Assembly: GCA_965661625.1 (NCBI GenBank)
Contig: CBFIEM010000002.1
Location: 62,001 to 126,000, forward strand
DNA length: 64,000 nucleotides
DNA from: GCA-2705995 sp965661625
GTDB lineage: Bacteria; Bacteroidota; Bacteroidia; Flavobacteriales_G; Salibacteraceae
Direction: 5' to 3'
The translations under genes were made by a program, and so were the position numbers. Every line of letters begins with the position of its first letter. Positions within the stretch are counted from its first letter, which is position 1. Shown here piece after piece: positions 34,169 to 42,015 of this stretch. Under the pieces are notes generated by a model that saw only the letters and a program-made list of their open reading frames with translations, had not been told where the DNA came from and did no database searches.

Positions 34169-34543
34169 ATGAAGCATTTACTAGCAGTAGTTGGATTAAT
34201 TTTAATGAGCGTTTCCTTCGCGTTAGCCAACGGATATGAAAATCAGTTTTTTGAAGACGGTAGTTTAAAGACAGAATTTCGCCAACTTGGAGAAGACACT
34301 TATAAAGTGATTTATTACTTTGAAGATGGTACGGTTCGAGAAACCGGATATTTTAGAAATGGGATGAACCACGGAGTTTGGATGACATTCAATCGTGAAG
34401 GTGTTCTTGTTGGAGAAGGATATTATAATGAGAATCGCAAAGAAGGAAAATGGCGATTTTGGAATGAAAACGGATTAGTTGTAGCTGAGGTTGAATATAT
34501 GGACAACATCATGCTCGACGAGTACAATCTTGCAGGTAAGTAA
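34169..34543 (+). CDS. Small secreted MORN-repeat-like protein
   Basis: A 124-residue protein with a Sec signal peptide (MKHLLAVVGLILMSVSFALA). The mature part is three to four MORN_2-like repeats: VIYYFEDGTVRETGYFRNGM, WMTFNREGVLVGEGYYNENR and WRFWNENGLVVAEVEYMDN, each with the G-x-W/x-x-F/Y and G-x-Y pattern. Such short secreted proteins are often labelled YwqK-like 'antitoxin' without evidence. It is monocistronic, with promoter, strong ribosome binding site and terminator, suggesting high expression. Function unknown. Confidence 0.8.
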   Translation: MKHLLAVVGLILMSVSFALANGYENQFFEDGSLKTEFRQLGEDTYKVIYYFEDGTVRETGYFRNGMNHGVWMTFNREGVLVGEGYYNENRKEGKWRFWNENGLVVAEVEYMDNIMLDEYNLAGK

Positions 34544-34568
34544 CCTGTTAGTTTTAGATGTAGATTAA

Positions 34569-34597
34569 AGCTCTGACATTTGTCAGGGCTTTTTTTA
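34569..34597 (+). terminator. Intrinsic terminator after the MORN-repeat gene
   Basis: AGCTCTGAC (34569-34577) pairs with GTCAGGGCT (34582-34590), with one T-G wobble and loop ATTT; seven T follow. It also stands at the end of the convergent response regulator gene. Confidence 0.9.
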
Positions 34598-34612
34598 TGC
34601 ATATAGCTTTGA

Positions 34613-35353
34613 TTAGAGGCTCAGCATGTCTTTGAATTTAACTGCTTGCCTTCGACTTACTTCTACTTTTTGACCATCCTGTAATATAACTAGCAGACCT
34701 CCATTAAACCAAGTCTCAACTTTTTCAATCCATTTTAAATTGATGATGTGCTTCCGATTAGCACGGAAAAAGTCCCTGTCACTTAGTTTCTTATCGAGAT
34801 TATTCAGTGATTTTAATATGAGGGGTTTGTTATCCTCAAAGTAAACCCGAATATAATTCCCTTCCGATTCAAAGAGGCGGACGTTATGCAGTTGCACGAG
34901 CCAGCATTTATCACCATCTTTTAAAAACACCTGATCATTTCCAGTTAGTTGAGGTTGTTTCGAAGATTCAATTTCCTCTGCTTCAGCTTGTTTTAATTCA
35001 ATTTTAGCCAATACTTTTTTGAGCGCTTCGTCGAATCTTTCTTCGTCAATAGGCTTGAGAATGTAATCTAGTGCATCAACTTCAAAAGCTTTTATGGCAT
35101 AATCGTCATAAGCAGTAATGAAGATTACTTCAGGTGCAAAATCTAAGTCTTCGAGTAATTCGAACCCATTTTTGCCTGGCATCTGAATGTCCAGAAAAAC
35201 AAGATCTGGCTGAAGGTCATCAATTACAGCAACGGCCTCCTCAGCGTTCGATGCCTCACCTGAGACCTCAATTTGTTTATTATATTTCTCCAGAATTCGT
35301 TTTAGTTCTTTACGAGCTAAGCGTTCGTCGTCTACAATAACTGTTTTTAACAT
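34613..35353 (-). CDS. LytTR-family response regulator
   Basis: A 246-residue DNA-binding regulator. The receiver domain (1-120) has the acidic pair in VDDERLARKELK, the phosphoacceptor Asp in DLVFLDIQMPGKNGFELL (about 55), Thr in VIFITAYDDYAIKAFEVDA and Lys in DYILKPIDEERF. The LytTR domain (about 150-246) shows VRLFESEGNYIRVYFED, FRANRKHIINLKWIEKVE and the final VSRRQAVKFKDML. It is encoded 12 bases after its histidine kinase, forming one two-component system. Target genes are unknown. Confidence 0.95.
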   Translation of the reverse strand: MLKTVIVDDERLARKELKRILEKYNKQIEVSGEASNAEEAVAVIDDLQPDLVFLDIQMPGKNGFELLEDLDFAPEVIFITAYDDYAIKAFEVDALDYILKPIDEERFDEALKKVLAKIELKQAEAEEIESSKQPQLTGNDQVFLKDGDKCWLVQLHNVRLFESEGNYIRVYFEDNKPLILKSLNNLDKKLSDRDFFRANRKHIINLKWIEKVETWFNGGLLVILQDGQKVEVSRRQAVKFKDMLSL

Positions 35354-35365
35354 AAGGCCTAGAAT

Positions 35366-36406
35366 TTAGTTTGTTAAAGCGGGTAGGTTAAGTTCTGTTA
35401 TTACGGTGTTGTGTTTTGAATTGAACATGTTGATGGACGCATCATCGCCATAAAGCAGTGCAAGTCTTTCTTTCGTATTTTCAATGCCTACTCCACCAGT
35501 TTCTTTTTTAACTGGATTATACGTGCCATCATTCTCTACCTGAATCAGGAGTTTTTGTCCAATTTCTTTTGCCCGCACAGTTATAAGTCCTCCATAAGGC
35601 AGGGTTCCAATGCCATGTTTTATGGCATTCTCTACAATGGTTTGGAGCATCAAAGATGGTATGTGGTAGTTCAGTGTAATGGGCTCAACTTCTTCTTTGC
35701 AATTCAATCGTTCTTCGAACCGTGTTTTTTCAATTTGTAAGTAATCCCTGACCACACTTAGTTCTCGTTCAAGGCTAATTGTGCGCTCCTTACCCATCAT
35801 TAACGTGTTTCTTAATATGTTAGCAAGCTGTGTTATAGAGGCTTTCGCTTTAGCAGGGTCTTCATCAACCAAAGCCCTTATAGTATTCATAGAGTTAAAG
35901 ATGAAATGCGGGTTCATTTGACTTTTTAAACGATTCAGCTCAATCTCATTTTTGCGTGCCTCCCATTGTAGGTTTTTAATTTCCTCTTTTCTAAAGTTTT
36001 CAAAAAAGTGATACGTAAAATAGATCAGGGACCAGATAAGCAGCAGGATGTTCCAGTTGAAGAATTCCCGAGCATTTGTTACCCAATTAAATTCGAAAGA
36101 CTGGTTAATAAATATTGAAGAAACCATGTAGAACTGGGCCTGGAAGACAAGGCTGAAGCCAATACACCCTGCTAATACGCGCCAAATTAATTGTCCAATA
36201 GGCTTTTTAGCCCACTCCAAATAAATGATCAACATTCTAAATAGGTGGGAAGTAAAGATGCCAACGGCGAAAACTGAAAATATACTGATGTAAAGCTTCC
36301 AATTTGGCTCTTGTCCTTCTAAAACCATATACTGTATCATGGCTACTATTACAAAAAGCAGCCATCCACAAAGTTGCAGGGTTATGTATAGTTTTGATTT
36401 ACGCAC
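35366..36406 (-). CDS. LytS/YehU-type sensor histidine kinase
   Basis: A 346-residue kinase. Four hydrophobic segments lie in the first ~140 residues. ELNRLKSQMNPHFIFNSMNT (about 155-174) is the His_kinase (PF06580) H-box with the phosphoacceptor His, MLQTIVENAIKHGIG is the N-box, and GGVGIENTKERLALLYGD the G-box of the ATPase domain. The start is GTG at 36406, four bases after an exact -7 element, so translation probably begins on a leaderless mRNA. It is the partner of the LytTR regulator just downstream. Confidence 0.94.
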   Translation of the reverse strand: MRKSKLYITLQLCGWLLFVIVAMIQYMVLEGQEPNWKLYISIFSVFAVGIFTSHLFRMLIIYLEWAKKPIGQLIWRVLAGCIGFSLVFQAQFYMVSSIFINQSFEFNWVTNAREFFNWNILLLIWSLIYFTYHFFENFRKEEIKNLQWEARKNEIELNRLKSQMNPHFIFNSMNTIRALVDEDPAKAKASITQLANILRNTLMMGKERTISLERELSVVRDYLQIEKTRFEERLNCKEEVEPITLNYHIPSLMLQTIVENAIKHGIGTLPYGGLITVRAKEIGQKLLIQVENDGTYNPVKKETGGVGIENTKERLALLYGDDASINMFNSKHNTVITELNLPALTN

Positions 36407-36410
36407 GGTT

Positions 36411-36418
36411 CAAATGTA
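36411..36418 (-). promoter_or_regulatory. TAnnTTTG -7 element of the histidine kinase gene
   Basis: Minus strand TACATTTG, exact, ends 4 bases before the GTG at 36406. Predicts a leaderless mRNA with a GTG start. Confidence 0.6.
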
Positions 36419-36479
36419 GCGAACGCTATTCATTTTTGAACACTTCTTACATAAAAGGGGATATTCCTATTTCAAGCAT

Positions 36480-36487
36480 TATTTTTG
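36480..36487 (+). promoter_or_regulatory. TAnnTTTG -7 element of acpH
   Basis: TATTTTTG, exact, ends 19 bases before the TTG at 36507; predicted leader about 13 bases. Confidence 0.55.
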
Positions 36488-36506
36488 GCTGATAAATAAA
36501 AAATTA

Positions 36507-37100
36507 TTGAATCATCTCGCTCACTTTCATTTATCCAAGCGCCTTGAAGAGGTTATTGTAGGTAATTTCTTAGGTGATTTTGTTCGCCAAAAAGAGGTCG
36601 ATAAATTGCCCATTCCAGTTCAACATGGGGTTGAACTGCACCGTGAAATAGATTTGTTTACCGATGCGCATCCTGTAGTAAAGGATTTAAAGAAAGGGTT
36701 AAGCGCTGAGCTCGGTAGGTATGCAGCAGTGCTACTCGATGTATATTTTGATTTCGCCCTAATCAGCAAATGGGAGCACTACAGTAATACAAGCCTTGAA
36801 AATTACTCGAAATGGATTTATTCCGTGTTAGAGCAGAATGAACACTTATTGAACTACAATTCGCGGCGTTTCTATGAATTTATGATATCAAGAAACTTGT
36901 TGGTAAATTATGGTAATTATGATGGCATTGACCAAGTATCTAAAGGAATGGCAAATCGATCTACTCATGGCGATGTAATGAAAAAAGGAAGGAATGTTCT
37001 TGTTAAAAATGAGAGTATTATCCTACTGGCATTTGATCAATTCTATCCAGAGCTGCAAGCGCATTCAGATTTGGTGTTATCAAACCTCAAGATGCAATGA
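36507..37100 (+). CDS. acpH: Acyl carrier protein phosphodiesterase
   Basis: A 197-residue protein. MNHLAHFHLSK is the typical N-terminus of AcpH and fixes the start at a TTG codon. VGNFLGDFVRQ near 20, HREIDLFTDAHPVV near 48 (His and Asp of the HD-like metal site) and YAAVLLDVYFDFAL near 73 are family marks. AcpH removes the 4'-phosphopantetheine arm from acyl carrier protein, resetting holo-ACP to apo-ACP. It overlaps mnmD by 4 bases (ATGA) and leads a plus-strand run of four overlapping genes. Confidence 0.88.
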   Translation: MNHLAHFHLSKRLEEVIVGNFLGDFVRQKEVDKLPIPVQHGVELHREIDLFTDAHPVVKDLKKGLSAELGRYAAVLLDVYFDFALISKWEHYSNTSLENYSKWIYSVLEQNEHLLNYNSRRFYEFMISRNLLVNYGNYDGIDQVSKGMANRSTHGDVMKKGRNVLVKNESIILLAFDQFYPELQAHSDLVLSNLKMQ

Positions 37101-37753
37101 TGACCGTGCGAAAGGTGAGAACTGAAGATGGCTCTGATACGCTGTATCATCCTGAGCATGACGAGATTTATCACTCGCGCAAGGGAGCAATTAGTGAGTC
37201 TAATCATGTTTATATTCAAGCAGGTCTTCATGCACTACAAAAGCATGATATGGCTATTTTGGAATTAGGTTTTGGGACGGGGTTGAATGCATTATTGACA
37301 GCAATAGAGGCTAACAAGCTTAACCTTAAAGTAGCGTATCATGGGGTTGAAAAGTATCCATTATCAGAAAATGTACTGCGTGACTTAAATTACACGGACT
37401 GCTTGGGTAAAGAAAGTGGAGCTGTTTTTCCTGCATTACATGCTGTTTCTGAGGGCAAGACTGATGTATCTCCGTACTTTTCCCTATTTCGATACCGCTG
37501 TGACTTTAATGATTGGCAATGTCCTACAAAAGTGGATTTGGTATACTTCGACGCTTTTGGTCCGGAAGTTCAACCTGAGTTATGGAATACAGCTGTGTTT
37601 AAGCGTGTTTTTAATTGCATGAATGAAGGAGGATTATTGGTTACATATTGCGCAAAGGGGAAGGTTCAACGAACATTAAAATCAATTGGATTTGCGATTG
37701 AAAAATTGCCTGGTCCGGCCGGAAAAAGGGAAATGATTAGGGCATGGAAATAA
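37097..37753 (+). CDS. mnmD: tRNA 5-aminomethyl-2-thiouridine methyltransferase (MnmD)
   Basis: A 218-residue Rossmann methyltransferase. AILELGFGTGLNALLTAIEA (about 53) is the SAM-binding motif I. DLVYFDAFGPEVQPELWNT (about 150) and GGLLVTYCAKGKVQRTLKS are the Methyltransf_30 segment of the MnmC N-terminal domain. In Proteobacteria this is fused to an oxidase (MnmC); here it stands alone, as in other Bacteroidota and in Firmicutes (MnmD). It makes the final methylation of mnm5s2U at the wobble position of tRNA. It overlaps acpH (ATGA) and the nudix gene (10 bases). Confidence 0.9.
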   Translation: MMTVRKVRTEDGSDTLYHPEHDEIYHSRKGAISESNHVYIQAGLHALQKHDMAILELGFGTGLNALLTAIEANKLNLKVAYHGVEKYPLSENVLRDLNYTDCLGKESGAVFPALHAVSEGKTDVSPYFSLFRYRCDFNDWQCPTKVDLVYFDAFGPEVQPELWNTAVFKRVFNCMNEGGLLVTYCAKGKVQRTLKSIGFAIEKLPGPAGKREMIRAWK

Positions 37754-38172
37754 ACTCGTTTAATGTCCGTGTATATGGTCTCGCCTTAAGAGCTGACCAA
37801 GTATTGGTAAGTAAAGAGTCATATGCTGGCAGAAAATTCATGAAGTTTCCAGGAGGAGGTTTGGAAAAAGGAGAGGGATTAATCAGTGCTCTGAAGCGCG
37901 AATTTCAAGAAGAGCTCGGGGTTGCGATTGAAGTGGTAAGCCACTTTTATACAACTGATTTTTTCCAGGTTTCTGCATTTGATGAATCTCAACAGCTTTT
38001 AAGTATCTATTACCGAGTTAAAGTGCCAGACTTCATAAACCTGGAATTAATTAATGACCAATCAATTAACGAGCAGTTTAGCTGGGTAAAGCTAGAAGAA
38101 CTGAGTTCTAATGAACTAAGCTTTCCTGTTGACCGTCATGTAATGAAGCTACTAAATGAACATTGTGGGTAG
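37744..38172 (+). CDS. Nudix hydrolase
   Basis: A 142-residue single nudix domain. The nudix box is complete: GGGLEKGEGLISALKREFQE then ELGV (about 38-60), matching G-x5-E-x7-R-E-U-x-E-E-x-G-U. The substrate, a nucleoside diphosphate linked to another group, cannot be told. It starts within the mnmD end (10-base overlap) and the next gene starts within its end (17 bases). Confidence 0.93.
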   Translation: MEINSFNVRVYGLALRADQVLVSKESYAGRKFMKFPGGGLEKGEGLISALKREFQEELGVAIEVVSHFYTTDFFQVSAFDESQQLLSIYYRVKVPDFINLELINDQSINEQFSWVKLEELSSNELSFPVDRHVMKLLNEHCG

Positions 38173-39295
38173 AATTCTATTTCTTTTCTTTCTCATTGCT
38201 ACAATCAGCTCAGCTTTTGGGCAGGAGGTTAAGGGTAAAGAACGCCGCGCAATTTTACGTGAAGTCAGGCAGTTACAGCGCGAGACTGGTCGTCAACAAC
38301 CTAAGAATCCGCGTATTTTTGGGTTTCCGTCCATTTGGTATTCTCCCGAGACTTCGTTTGCTTTTGGAGGGTCGGGGTTTCTTTTATATCAAGATACTGT
38401 AAGTCAATCAAGTTCCAGGTTGTTATTGAATGCCTATTACACGTTAAACGATCAAGTAATAGTAGATGCTCCATTCCAAGCTTTTTTTCGACACAAGCAA
38501 TTTTTTTTGGAAGGTCAAGTTGGCTTTTTAAGGTATCCCTATTTATTTGCGGGAATAGGCAACAATCACAGCGTTAAAGCCGTTGAGAATTACGATGCCT
38601 CTTTTTCTAGAGTACGTGTTAGGGGCTATCGCAAAGCCTTTAGTAATTGGTATTTAGGGTTTAGTAGTTTTTATCAAAACTTCACCATGCTGGGTATTGA
38701 ACCGAATGGCCTCCTTGCCAACGATGTACGGGGTAATTCTGGAGGTGTTACTTCAGCTTTCGGTTTGGCGTTACTTTATGATTCACGCAATTATTCTTTT
38801 TCTCCCACGAAAGGGATGATTATGAGGTCCTACAGCAGTCATGCTGCAACGATCATAGGAAGTGATTTCGAGTTCAACACCTATGTCTTAGATATCCGAA
38901 AGTACGTTAGCTTGTCTGCTGCTGGGGATGTATTAGCGTTTAACTATTATGGCGAGCATACAAATGGAGAGGTGCCTTTCAATCAGTTGGCGCAAATGGG
39001 CGGGGGAATAAGGATGCGTGGCTTTAGGCGAGGTGTTTTTAGAGATAAGCATTTAAGTGTAATGCAGCTTGAGTTGCGTAGTCGACCATTTTGGGGATTT
39101 CTAGGTGTGCATGCTTTTGGAGGGCTTGGAAGTATCAGTGATGTTGGTACTGAGCTCTATACGGTAAGCCGTGGCTCATACGGCGGAGGACTGAGGCTAC
39201 TTCTCGATAAAGCTAATAGAACTTATGTGCGCATCGATATGGGCTTTGGGGAAAACACCTCAGGCTTTTATTTCAATATAGGAGAAGCATTTTAG
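38156..39295 (+). CDS. BamA/TamA-like outer membrane barrel protein
   Basis: A 379-residue protein with a Sec signal peptide (NIVGRILFLFFLIATISSAFG). The rest is a 16-strand-type barrel of the surface antigen / Omp85 family: FGGSGFLLYQDT early, LLYDSRNYSFSPTKGMIMRS (the typical DxRxxxxxPxxG), LAQMGGGIRMRGFRRGVFRD (the conserved R-G-F/Y lid loop) and a C-terminal strand ending in Phe. No POTRA domains are visible, so it is a short member that may export rather than insert proteins. The start overlaps the nudix gene; its stop overlaps the convergent gene by 4 bases. Confidence 0.85.
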   Translation: MNIVGRILFLFFLIATISSAFGQEVKGKERRAILREVRQLQRETGRQQPKNPRIFGFPSIWYSPETSFAFGGSGFLLYQDTVSQSSSRLLLNAYYTLNDQVIVDAPFQAFFRHKQFFLEGQVGFLRYPYLFAGIGNNHSVKAVENYDASFSRVRVRGYRKAFSNWYLGFSSFYQNFTMLGIEPNGLLANDVRGNSGGVTSAFGLALLYDSRNYSFSPTKGMIMRSYSSHAATIIGSDFEFNTYVLDIRKYVSLSAAGDVLAFNYYGEHTNGEVPFNQLAQMGGGIRMRGFRRGVFRDKHLSVMQLELRSRPFWGFLGVHAFGGLGSISDVGTELYTVSRGSYGGGLRLLLDKANRTYVRIDMGFGENTSGFYFNIGEAF

Positions 39296-40710
39296 TAGGC
39301 TTTATAAAATGCGTTAGCAGCTTTTATGGATTTGCGTTCATTTCCAATTTTCATTGCGCTTTCAATCGAACTTTGATTAAACAGCTGAACTGTTCCATTG
39401 GCGTCCATCATGAGCAAACAATATAGAAAGTGATCAAGGGCACGGTATTCATCCCGTTCATCCTTCCCCCAGGTTATTATTGACCAAAAAATATGCGCTG
39501 CAAAATCATAGGCATGCAAGTCAATGGCGATTTGACCATATTCAGAAAAATCTTGGAGAAGCTTGTCTTCTTCCTTAAATAGCTCACCAATAGATAGCCT
39601 TAAGTATAATTCGTATGCATCGTCTTTGGTTAAAACAGGTATTTCAGCTGGATAAAGGGGGTCCAACCGAAATATTTCAGTTCGCATCTCTTCCCACAAC
39701 TCAGGAATTTCACCTCCAATTCCTTGAGCCACTTTTAAATCTGCTAAAGACATATAGTGTTCATATCGAAGCCAAGCTGAGTTTGGAAACTCAAGTGTGA
39801 GTGAGTCAAAGTGATCTACGGACAAGTGGTAGTTACCAGCATTATTATATGCAACTCCTTTAGCTACTTCCTTTTTACAGCTGGCATAGTAGCTATCAAA
39901 ACGCCAGTTGAGCTCGTTTAAAAAATAGGTGGGTAAAGTAGATTCGTTTGCAAAAAAGTGTACTGCGGATAAATACCTATTTGCAAAATCAAAATAATCC
40001 GAGTTGATTAAACTGCACACTTTGAGTAAGGAAATCAATTGATCGCCAGCGTTCATCTCCATTAGAGCTCTCCAATAAAGGTCATTGCTTGCTCCCAGCT
40101 CATCTGGGCTTATGATCGGCTTTTGTTTTAGCTCATTTGCCAGCCATGTTACACCTGGAAAAGATGTACCACTAGCCTTAACGGTTAGGGCTGATAACAA
40201 TGGAATAAGTTCATCTTTAACATAAGCCTTAACAGCTGTGCGCTTTTGACTTAAGTCAAGGTTATCAAAAGCATTTTTTCGATCAGATTGAGGAAAAACT
40301 AATCCGGGCTTAAATGGGGCAACGAAGTCTTGATTCCCTCCAAATTTTAACAGGGTTATGACTGTTGTAGGAGTAAATAGCGAATTGGGAGATTTAAGTC
40401 GTTTTAGTTTTACCAAGAGCGTAAGTGCATCTTCCTCACTCATGTCACCGCGACGATGAATTGTATGAACCACCCTAGAGTTTGTGGTAAAATAACTAAT
40501 GAGCAAAAGCTCCCCTACAACATCATTAGCCGCATTAAATTGTTCAGCTTGGCTTGTAACACCATCACTCCATTTCTGAAAATCAGCTTGATCAAAGTTT
40601 ATCGGGCCTAAATGAGGACTTTCAACAAAAGATTGTTTTACTAAAGGTGCTTGAGCAAATGATAGAATCTGCCCGCATAGGCACAGCACAATTAGGGTTA
40701 GTCCTTTCAT
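39292..40710 (-). CDS. Secreted TPR-like protein of unknown function
   Basis: A 472-residue protein with a Sec signal peptide (MKGLTLIVLCLCGQILSFAQ). The mature part is mostly helical and has tetratricopeptide-like segments (KGVAYNNAGNYHLSVDHFDS, LRYEHYMSLADLKVAQGI). No enzymatic motif or sorting domain is seen. It ends on TTAG shared with the OM barrel gene in convergent orientation. A near match to the -7 consensus (TACCTTAG on the minus strand, 40716-40723) ends 5 bases before the ATG. Probably periplasmic; not recognised further. Confidence 0.75.
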   Translation of the reverse strand: MKGLTLIVLCLCGQILSFAQAPLVKQSFVESPHLGPINFDQADFQKWSDGVTSQAEQFNAANDVVGELLLISYFTTNSRVVHTIHRRGDMSEEDALTLLVKLKRLKSPNSLFTPTTVITLLKFGGNQDFVAPFKPGLVFPQSDRKNAFDNLDLSQKRTAVKAYVKDELIPLLSALTVKASGTSFPGVTWLANELKQKPIISPDELGASNDLYWRALMEMNAGDQLISLLKVCSLINSDYFDFANRYLSAVHFFANESTLPTYFLNELNWRFDSYYASCKKEVAKGVAYNNAGNYHLSVDHFDSLTLEFPNSAWLRYEHYMSLADLKVAQGIGGEIPELWEEMRTEIFRLDPLYPAEIPVLTKDDAYELYLRLSIGELFKEEDKLLQDFSEYGQIAIDLHAYDFAAHIFWSIITWGKDERDEYRALDHFLYCLLMMDANGTVQLFNQSSIESAMKIGNERKSIKAANAFYKAY

Positions 40711-40737
40711 GCCGACTAAGGTAGTATTCTCGAAGAA

Positions 40738-41283
40738 TTAAGGTTTAGAGTCATTAGCAGAATCGGCTTGCTGCATGTTGTTCCACTTTTCTCTTGAAAT
40801 GAAATCCATCGAGATGGAATTTACACAATGACGCGTGTCTTTAGGGGTAAATCCTTCACCGAAAAACACATGACCAAGATGACCATTGCAGTTGGCACAA
40901 ATAATTTCTGTTCTTCGTCCATCTGCATCCCGAACTTGCTTAACAGCTCCCTCAATTTCATCATCAAAACTCGGCCATCCACACTGACTATCAAACTTGC
41001 TTGAACTTTCGTACAGCGGAGCATTGCACTGTTTGCAGATGTAAACTCCATCTTTATCATTTTTCAGTAACCTACCAGTCCCAGGGTACTCAGTCCCCTT
41101 GTTCAGGATAACGCGTTGTTCTTCTTTTGAAAGGGTATTGTAATTTCCTTCAGACTTTACTTCTAAGTTGATGTCGTTCATTGATGCTTTGTTTTTGCGC
41201 TCTTGAGCATGACAGCTTGTGAACGAAACTATAACTAGTGAAACTAAGGCTATTAATATTCCAAAATAATAATTACTTTTCAT
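40738..41283 (-). CDS. msrB: Peptide methionine-R-sulfoxide reductase, lipoprotein form
   Basis: A 181-residue MsrB. The N-terminus (MKSNYYFGILIALVSLVIVS then FTSC) is a lipoprotein signal, so the enzyme repairs methionine sulfoxide outside the cytoplasm. The two zinc CxxC pairs are CKQCN (about 83) and CANCNGHLGHVF (about 128), and RHCVNSISM near 151 holds the catalytic Cys and the RxCxN motif. The domain is of usual length (about 130 residues). It is divergent from a response regulator gene, with a strong palindrome in the gap. Confidence 0.95.
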   Translation of the reverse strand: MKSNYYFGILIALVSLVIVSFTSCHAQERKNKASMNDINLEVKSEGNYNTLSKEEQRVILNKGTEYPGTGRLLKNDKDGVYICKQCNAPLYESSSKFDSQCGWPSFDDEIEGAVKQVRDADGRRTEIICANCNGHLGHVFFGEGFTPKDTRHCVNSISMDFISREKWNNMQQADSANDSKP

Positions 41284-41310
41284 GTTCAGTTAACGGCCGG
41301 AGAGTGTGAT

Positions 41311-41329
41311 TGTTGTAAAAAGTACAACA
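41311..41329. promoter_or_regulatory. 19-bp palindrome, candidate operator
   Basis: TGTTGTA-AAAAG-TACAACA, with perfect 7-base arms around a 5-base centre, in the middle of the 78-base gap between divergent msrB and the response regulator gene. It is not a typical terminator (no T-run). Its form suits a dimeric repressor or activator. The identity of the binding protein is unknown. Confidence 0.5.
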
Positions 41330-41361
41330 TACAAAGCGACTAGAAGTTTTTAAGGGGTGTG

Positions 41362-41760
41362 ATGAAAGAGAAAAAGAATTTTTGGATTATAGATGACGAT
41401 CCTGTTTTTCAGATGATTGCTCAGAAGTTACTCATGAGAATCGATTTTTGTGGAAGTGTCGAGACTTCTAAAAATGGACTTGAAGCGGCCACAAAAATGC
41501 AGGAGGCATTAGAAAGTAAAGAGAGTCTTCCGGATGTGATTTTCTTAGACATTAATATGCCAATTATGGATGGATGGGAGTTTCTAGAGCGTTTTACTAC
41601 TCAGATGAAATCCTTGGACTATCCTCCAAAGTTATTTATTGTAACATCTTCAATTGACACTGTGGACCGCGAAAAAGCCAAGGACCACCCGCTGGTTCAG
41701 GGCTTCGTAGTAAAACCGATGACCCTTGATTTTGTAGAGTCATTGAAAGAAGCAGTATAA
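41362..41760 (+). CDS. Single-domain (CheY-like) response regulator
   Basis: A 132-residue receiver domain without an output domain. FWIIDDDPVFQMIAQKLL is the acidic pocket, VIFLDINMPIMDGWEFL (about 57) the phosphoacceptor Asp, FIVTSSIDTVDREKA the Thr/Ser region and QGFVVKPMTLDF the conserved Lys-Pro. A GTG three bases earlier (41359) is equally possible as start. Such free receivers act by protein-protein contact or as phosphate sinks. No kinase is beside it. Confidence 0.9.
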   Translation: MKEKKNFWIIDDDPVFQMIAQKLLMRIDFCGSVETSKNGLEAATKMQEALESKESLPDVIFLDINMPIMDGWEFLERFTTQMKSLDYPPKLFIVTSSIDTVDREKAKDHPLVQGFVVKPMTLDFVESLKEAV

Positions 41761-41775
41761 TCGAAATATTTAGAT

Positions 41776-41783
41776 TAAATTTG
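41776..41783 (+). promoter_or_regulatory. Possible TAnnTTTG -7 element, long leader
   Basis: TAAATTTG, exact, but 232 bases before the ATG at 42016. If used, it would give the interrupted T9SS gene an untranslated leader of about 225 bases. The remaining 41784-42015 has no coding frame and no recognised riboswitch. Confidence 0.3.
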
Positions 41784-42015
41784 AATACTTACTTGTCCTG
41801 AACCCCATAGGATAACAAACACACACAAATTACAATACGCTACCACTACTAGGGTATGAAAACAGAGGTCTGAACAGCCTTTGGCCACGAGATTATAGTG
41901 TGTTTTAATACAACAATCTATTTCTTTCTGCACTTATGTCAGTGCTTGGTTTCATGCGCGCTTATTAATAATGCGTACTATTAAATCTATATAACAGAAA
42001 CCTAAATTATCAATT

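Noticed and set aside
34169..34543. Label as antitoxin of a toxin-antitoxin pair (YwqK-type)
   Set aside because: The protein is secreted and made of MORN-like repeats, and no toxin gene is next to it.
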